DNA of 64,000 bases from Aldersonia sp. NBC_00410 (GTDB lineage: Bacteria; Actinomycetota; Actinomycetes; Mycobacteriales; Mycobacteriaceae): positions 248,001 through 312,000 of the forward strand of contig NZ_JAPENM010000008.1 of NCBI RefSeq assembly GCF_026342035.1, given 5' to 3'. Positions 59,898 to 64,000 of the stretch are shown in pieces (the first letter of the stretch is position 1; every line of letters starts with the position of its first letter). The notes beneath the pieces are model-generated. The model was not told the DNA's origin and made no database searches. It worked only from the letters and a program-made list of their open reading frames with translations. The translations under genes were made by a program, and so were the position numbers.

Positions 59898-60751
59898 CCT
59901 CACCCATGTCGCGCGACTTCTTCGGCCTCACTGGTCGGATTGTCATTGTTTCCGGCGCCGGCGGCGGCGGCATCGGCACCTCGGTGACGAAGCTGGTCGC
60001 CGAGGCCGGTGCGACCGTGATCGCAGTCAGCCGCTCGAAGGAGAACCTGGCGACCCATATCGAACCGTTGGCCGCCCAGGGGCTTTCGGTCGTTCCCGTC
60101 GCCGCCGACGCGTCCACCGATGACGGTATCGCCACCGTGCTCGATGCGGTTCGCGGCACCGAAGGGCAGCTGCACGGTCTGGTCAATGTCGCCGGCGGCG
60201 CCGACCCATCGACCTGGATGCCGGCCACCCGGGTCAAGCGGGAGGACTGGCGCGCCCTGTTCGCCCAGAACCTCGAAACGATGTTCTTCATGAGTCAGGC
60301 TGTCGCGGCCGAACTGAAGGCGGAGGGGCGACCCGGCTCGATCGTCTCGATCTCATCGATCAGCGGCATGAACACCGCCCCATTCCATATCGGTTACGGC
60401 ACAGCCAAAGCCGCGTTGGTGGCGGCGACCCGCACCATGGCCGTCGAACTGGCGTTGGATGAGATCCGGGTCAATGCGGTGGCACCCGGCGTGACCGCAA
60501 CACCCGCATCGCTCGCCTATGTCGAGGACGACGCAGAGCGGGACCGGACCGCGATCGCCATGGGCCGACGCGGTCGCCCCGAGGAGCAGGCGGGGGCAAT
60601 CCTGTTCCTGCTCTCGGACCTGTCTACCTACATCACCGGGCAGACACTGCTCGTCGATGGCGGTCTGAACCTCAAGTGGACCCATCTCGGTGCCGACAAC
60701 ACGTCCCTGTTCCTCAAGGATGAGTCGTTCCGCGCGGCAATCACGCAGTAA
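59894..60751 (+). CDS. Short-chain dehydrogenase/reductase
   Basis: A 285-residue SDR overlapping the propeller gene by 4 nt (GTGA), start GTG 59894. The cofactor motif is SGAGGGGIGTS (20-30), with an extra Gly compared with most SDRs; NVAGGAD, ISSISGMNT, and Tyr168/Lys172 in YGTAK follow. A C-terminal extension (KWTHLGADNTSLFLKDESF) goes beyond the standard VDGG ending. Placed with a Rieske oxygenase and a BVMO, it may oxidise a ring hydroxyl to the ketone the BVMO needs. That order of steps is inference. Confidence 0.9.
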   Translation: MTSPMSRDFFGLTGRIVIVSGAGGGGIGTSVTKLVAEAGATVIAVSRSKENLATHIEPLAAQGLSVVPVAADASTDDGIATVLDAVRGTEGQLHGLVNVAGGADPSTWMPATRVKREDWRALFAQNLETMFFMSQAVAAELKAEGRPGSIVSISSISGMNTAPFHIGYGTAKAALVAATRTMAVELALDEIRVNAVAPGVTATPASLAYVEDDAERDRTAIAMGRRGRPEEQAGAILFLLSDLSTYITGQTLLVDGGLNLKWTHLGADNTSLFLKDESFRAAITQ

Positions 60752-60779
60752 CGCAGCCCATTCCGCAAAGGAGAAACCT

Positions 60780-62156
60780 ATGAGCGACACGGTTGAGGAA
60801 GTTCACGACGCGACCGCCGAGCAGCCGTTCACGACGCCCCAGATCCTGCCGGTCGAGGCGTACACGTCACGGGAATACGCTCGCGCCGAGGGTGATCGGC
60901 TGTGGGCCAAGGTGTGGCAGCAGGTCGGACGCATCGAGGAACTCCCCCGCGTGGGCGATTACCTCACCTACGAGATCATGGACGACTCGATCATCGTGGT
61001 GCGCACCTCGCCGGACACCCTCCGGGCGTATTACAACGTCTGCGCGCATCGCGGACGACGGCTCGTCGACACCCCGGACGGTGCCCGCGACGCGCGTGGT
61101 CACGGCCGCCAGTTCGTCTGCGGATTCCACGGCTGGCGCTACAACCTGGAGGGCGAGAACACCTTCATCCCCGAGCGCGACGACTGGCCCTGCGGACTCG
61201 ATGCGAAGAACTCCGGTCTCACAGATGTCAAGGTGGATACCTGGGGCGGCTGGATCTTCATCAACATGGACCCCGAATGTGAACCGCTGCGGGACTATCT
61301 GGAGCCGGCCGCAAGCCTGCTCGACCCGTTCCAGCTCGAGAAGATGCGCTACCGGTGGCGGCGCTGGTTGGTCTTCGACTGCAACTGGAAGGTCGCCTTC
61401 GAGGCGTTCATGGAGACCTATCACGTCCCCTACACGCACCCGGAGTTCATGAACTTCGGCGCATTCCTCGGCTGGGCCCGGGCCCAGGGCAAGCACAGCA
61501 ACATCGGTTACGACGCACCGAAGGGTATGGAGGAGAACCAGGCCAAGCTGCGCATCGGCTCCGGGCCCGACGCCCGCAAGTCGACGATTCAGCTGCAGAA
61601 CTTCACCTGGGAGAACGCCAACACCAACACCACGCGCACGCTCGTAGATGCCGCACAGCGGTTGGTGGAGGAACTGCCCGAAGGCACGCCGCCCGGCGAG
61701 GTGATGCAGCACTGGCTCGCCTCTGCTCGCCGTGACGACGCCGCGCGCGGCGTGATCTGGCCGACCGTGCCGCCGGAAATCGTCGCCAAGAGCGGCACCG
61801 CATGGCAGATCTTCCCGAACTTCCAGATCGGGCACGCGCTGAACAACATGCTGTGCTACAGCTTCCGGCCCTACGGCGACGATCCCGACAAGTGCTACTT
61901 CGAGGCCGCTGTGTACGAACTGTTCCCCGAGGGCGAGGAACCCAAGACCGAGTGGGTGTACACCCCGGTCGACGATCCGGGCTGGCGCACCGTGCTGCCG
62001 CAGGACTTTTCGAACATGGCCGCCGTCCAGAAGGGCATGAAGGCCCGCGGATTCACCGGACCCAAGCCGAATCCCTACCGCGAGCGCAGCGTGGTGAACC
62101 TGCACCACAACCTGTCCCAGTACATGGGCACCGGTGCACCGCGCGACCTGAGCTGA
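60780..62156 (+). CDS. Rieske non-haem iron oxygenase, alpha subunit
   Basis: A 458-residue ring-hydroxylating oxygenase alpha subunit. The Rieske cluster ligands are Cys88/His90 (CAHRG) and Cys114/His117 (CGFHGW); the 23-residue interval between them is longer than the usual 16-17. The mononuclear iron site is recognisable in NWKVAFEAFMETYHVPYTHPE with His215 and His220. No beta subunit, ferredoxin or reductase gene is in the window, so electron supply must come from elsewhere or lie downstream. ATG 60780 has AAAGGAG 7 nt upstream. It probably hydroxylates a ring carbon. Confidence 0.93.
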   Translation: MSDTVEEVHDATAEQPFTTPQILPVEAYTSREYARAEGDRLWAKVWQQVGRIEELPRVGDYLTYEIMDDSIIVVRTSPDTLRAYYNVCAHRGRRLVDTPDGARDARGHGRQFVCGFHGWRYNLEGENTFIPERDDWPCGLDAKNSGLTDVKVDTWGGWIFINMDPECEPLRDYLEPAASLLDPFQLEKMRYRWRRWLVFDCNWKVAFEAFMETYHVPYTHPEFMNFGAFLGWARAQGKHSNIGYDAPKGMEENQAKLRIGSGPDARKSTIQLQNFTWENANTNTTRTLVDAAQRLVEELPEGTPPGEVMQHWLASARRDDAARGVIWPTVPPEIVAKSGTAWQIFPNFQIGHALNNMLCYSFRPYGDDPDKCYFEAAVYELFPEGEEPKTEWVYTPVDDPGWRTVLPQDFSNMAAVQKGMKARGFTGPKPNPYRERSVVNLHHNLSQYMGTGAPRDLS

Positions 62157-62195
62157 GCGCTCGTCCCTACCACCCGCACGAATATAGGAAGCTAA

Positions 62196-64000
62196 ATGCA
62201 GCAGAACTGCGCAGCAACGGAAACTCCGGAAGTCGATATTCCGGCCTTGCACGCGAAGTACCTCGCAGAGCGCGACAAACGGCTGCGGACCGATGGCCAA
62301 AACCAGTACCTGCAGGCCGAGGGCGGCTTCGAAGAGTTTTACGAAGGTGATCCGCACCTGCCGGTGGAGCCGCGCGACGCGATCATCGACGAAATCGACG
62401 TCGTGGTGCTCGGCGGCGGGTTTGCCGGCCTGATAGCCGCGCAGCGTCTGCGCCAGGCCGGGGTCGAAGATTTCCGGATCATCGAACTCGGCGGCGATTT
62501 CGGCGGTGTTTGGTACTGGAACCGCTACCCGGGCATCCGGATCGACTCGGATTCCTACTCCTACCTACCGCTGATCGAAGAGACCGGTTTCATGCCGAAG
62601 GAGAAGTACTCCAGCGGCGACGAGTGCTTCGAGCACGCGCAGCGCATCGGCAAGCACTTCGGCCTGTACGAGAAGGCGCTCTTCCACACCCTGATCCGCT
62701 CGCTGGAGTGGGATGAGTCGATCAGCCGCTGGCAGATCAGGACGAACCGGGGCGATGAGATCCGCGCACGCTTCGTCGTCATGTGCCAGGGCCCGTACAA
62801 CCGGCCGAAGCTGCCGGGTATCCCAGGGATCAAGGATTTCAAGGGACACATGTTCCACTCCGCCCGCTGGGACTACGAGTACACCGGCGGCACCCTGCAC
62901 GGCGGGCTGGACAAGATCGCCGATAAGCGAATTGCTGTCATCGGCACCGGGTCGACCGGCGTTCAGATAATTCCGCACCTGGCCGCCGGCGCGAAGCACC
63001 TGACCGTCTTCCAGCGCACACCCTCCTACATCTACGAGCGCAACAACCCACCGACCGATCCGGAATGGGTGAAGTCGCTCGAACCGGGTTGGCGCGAAGC
63101 CCGGCAGCGGAACTTCAACAACGCTGGTTTCGCGTTCTACAAGCCGGGCGAGCCGGACCTCATCTGCGATGGTTGGACCGAGGTCGCACGCAACCTGGCC
63201 GCCAAACTGAACGAGACGAACGGCTGGGCCGCGATCGCCGATCCGGTCGAGTTCGCGCGGCTCAAGGAGATCGAGGACTATCGCTCGATGGAGCGGCTCC
63301 GCCGCCGGGTCGACGAAATCGTCGAGGACCCGGAGACCGCGGAGAAGCTGAAGCCGTACTACCGGAACATGTGCAAGCGACCCGTCTTCAGCGAGGAGTT
63401 CCTGCCAACCTTCAACCGCCCCAACGTCACGCTCGTCGACGTAGCGGAGACCAAAGGCGTCGAACGCATCACCGAGAACGGCATCATCGCCAACGGTGTC
63501 GAGTACGAGGTCGATTGCATCGTCTTCGCCAGTGGCTTCGAGATCACCACCTCGCTCGACCGGCAGTTCGCCATTCGTCCGTTCGCCGGCCGGGATGGTG
63601 AGTCGCTGTACGACAAATGGGGCAACGGTTTTCGCACGCTGCACGGCATGATGACGCACGGATTCCCCAACCACTTCGCGACCGGTTTCGTGCAGGGCGG
63701 GGTGACCGCGTCGGTGACGCGGATGTACGAGCAGCAGGCCGACCACATCGCCTACATCGTCAGTACGGCCCTGGATCGTGGCATTACGCACGTCGAGCCG
63801 ACCGCGGAGGCCGAAGAGAACTGGGTGCAGACCATCCGGGCCAACGCGTTCGACAACAGCCTCTTCACGAGCGAGTGCACGCCCGGCTACTACAACAGCG
63901 AGGGCGAAAAGAACGGTCGCGGCTTCCTCGGCGATCCATTCTGGGGCGGTTTCTACAAGTTCGAATTGCTGCTGCAGGCTTGGCGCGCCACCGGTGAACT
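62196..64000 (+). CDS. Baeyer-Villiger monooxygenase, 3' end beyond window
   Basis: At least 601 residues of a class B flavin monooxygenase, cut by the right edge. FAD motif GGGFAG (73-78), NADPH motif GTGSTG (250-255) and the Baeyer-Villiger fingerprint FKGHMFHSARW (215-225) are exact. YWNRYPGIRIDSDSY and FASGFEI are also typical. A long N-terminal extension of about 65 residues places it with the larger cyclic-ketone monooxygenases (steroid, cyclododecanone or phenylacetone types). It would turn a cyclic ketone into a lactone using NADPH and O2. ATG 62196 follows AGGAAG. It is co-transcribed with the Rieske gene 39 nt upstream. Confidence 0.94.
   Translation, partial: MQQNCAATETPEVDIPALHAKYLAERDKRLRTDGQNQYLQAEGGFEEFYEGDPHLPVEPRDAIIDEIDVVVLGGGFAGLIAAQRLRQAGVEDFRIIELGGDFGGVWYWNRYPGIRIDSDSYSYLPLIEETGFMPKEKYSSGDECFEHAQRIGKHFGLYEKALFHTLIRSLEWDESISRWQIRTNRGDEIRARFVVMCQGPYNRPKLPGIPGIKDFKGHMFHSARWDYEYTGGTLHGGLDKIADKRIAVIGTGSTGVQIIPHLAAGAKHLTVFQRTPSYIYERNNPPTDPEWVKSLEPGWREARQRNFNNAGFAFYKPGEPDLICDGWTEVARNLAAKLNETNGWAAIADPVEFARLKEIEDYRSMERLRRRVDEIVEDPETAEKLKPYYRNMCKRPVFSEEFLPTFNRPNVTLVDVAETKGVERITENGIIANGVEYEVDCIVFASGFEITTSLDRQFAIRPFAGRDGESLYDKWGNGFRTLHGMMTHGFPNHFATGFVQGGVTASVTRMYEQQADHIAYIVSTALDRGITHVEPTAEAEENWVQTIRANAFDNSLFTSECTPGYYNSEGEKNGRGFLGDPFWGGFYKFELLLQAWRATGE

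Overview
This window is high-GC DNA with GTG/TTG starts, ATGA/GTGA gene overlaps, a 13E12-type DUF222-HNH protein, a mycofactocin-type dehydrogenase and FadD19-like ligases. Together these point to a mycolate-type actinomycete (Rhodococcus, Nocardia, Gordonia or Mycobacterium relatives). The genus is inferred; no rRNA or other marker gene is present. Almost every gene belongs to a CoA-dependent catabolic repertoire: 8 acyl-CoA synthetases, 8 crotonase-fold proteins, 7 acyl-CoA dehydrogenase subunits, 7 short-chain dehydrogenases, 3 thiolase-fold proteins, 3 cytochromes P450, a Rieske oxygenase, a Baeyer-Villiger monooxygenase, an FMO, two CoA-transferases and several hydrolases. No tRNA, rRNA, IS element, CRISPR array or origin was seen.

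Layout. Positions 1-8019 (minus) form one operon: enoyl-CoA hydratase, amidohydrolase, acyl-CoA synthetase, amidohydrolase, two acyl-CoA dehydrogenase subunits and an aldehyde dehydrogenase cut by the left edge. A TetR-family regulator (8524-9273) faces away from it. A stand-alone 13E12/HNH gene follows. From 11.1 to 24.5 kb lie three P450s, crotonases, a FadD19-like ligase, a lipid-transfer-type thiolase, two SDRs, a thiolase and a hotdog thioesterase. From 23.7 to 30.9 kb a plus-strand operon carries three crotonases and three acyl-CoA synthetases. Positions 30.9-34.1 kb (minus) hold SDR, thiolase and acyl-CoA dehydrogenase. Positions 34.3-36.7 kb (plus) hold a mycofactocin-type SDR and a ligase. 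Positions 36.6-41 kb (minus) hold SDR, phosphotransferase, FMO and alpha/beta hydrolase.

A second block starts near 41 kb. A CaiB transferase, a class I-like CoA-transferase, a crotonase and an HSL-type hydrolase run on the minus strand. They diverge from a ligase-SDR pair. An AcuI-type reductase, a MaoC-like double hotdog protein and a ligase follow on the plus strand. Next come five minus-strand genes with two heteromeric-type acyl-CoA dehydrogenase pairs around a crotonase, a GntR/FCD regulator, and finally an SMP-30-like propeller, an SDR, a Rieske oxygenase and a Baeyer-Villiger monooxygenase cut by the right edge.

Regulation. Two different palindrome families divide the window. A 19-bp motif, consensus TACYGTA-N5-WACRGTA, occurs about ten times between 8.1 and 41.1 kb, nearly always in promoter gaps, including both sides of the TetR gene. 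A second motif, ATCCTTGCAAGGAT, lies in the promoter gaps at 45.3, 57.1 and 58.2 kb around the GntR gene, with a degenerate copy at 47.6 kb. The simplest reading is two adjacent regulons. The first handles activation, P450 oxidation and side-chain beta-oxidation. The second handles ring oxidation, Baeyer-Villiger opening and further beta-oxidation. A steroid- or terpenoid-like cyclic substrate is an inference; the sequence does not identify the compound.
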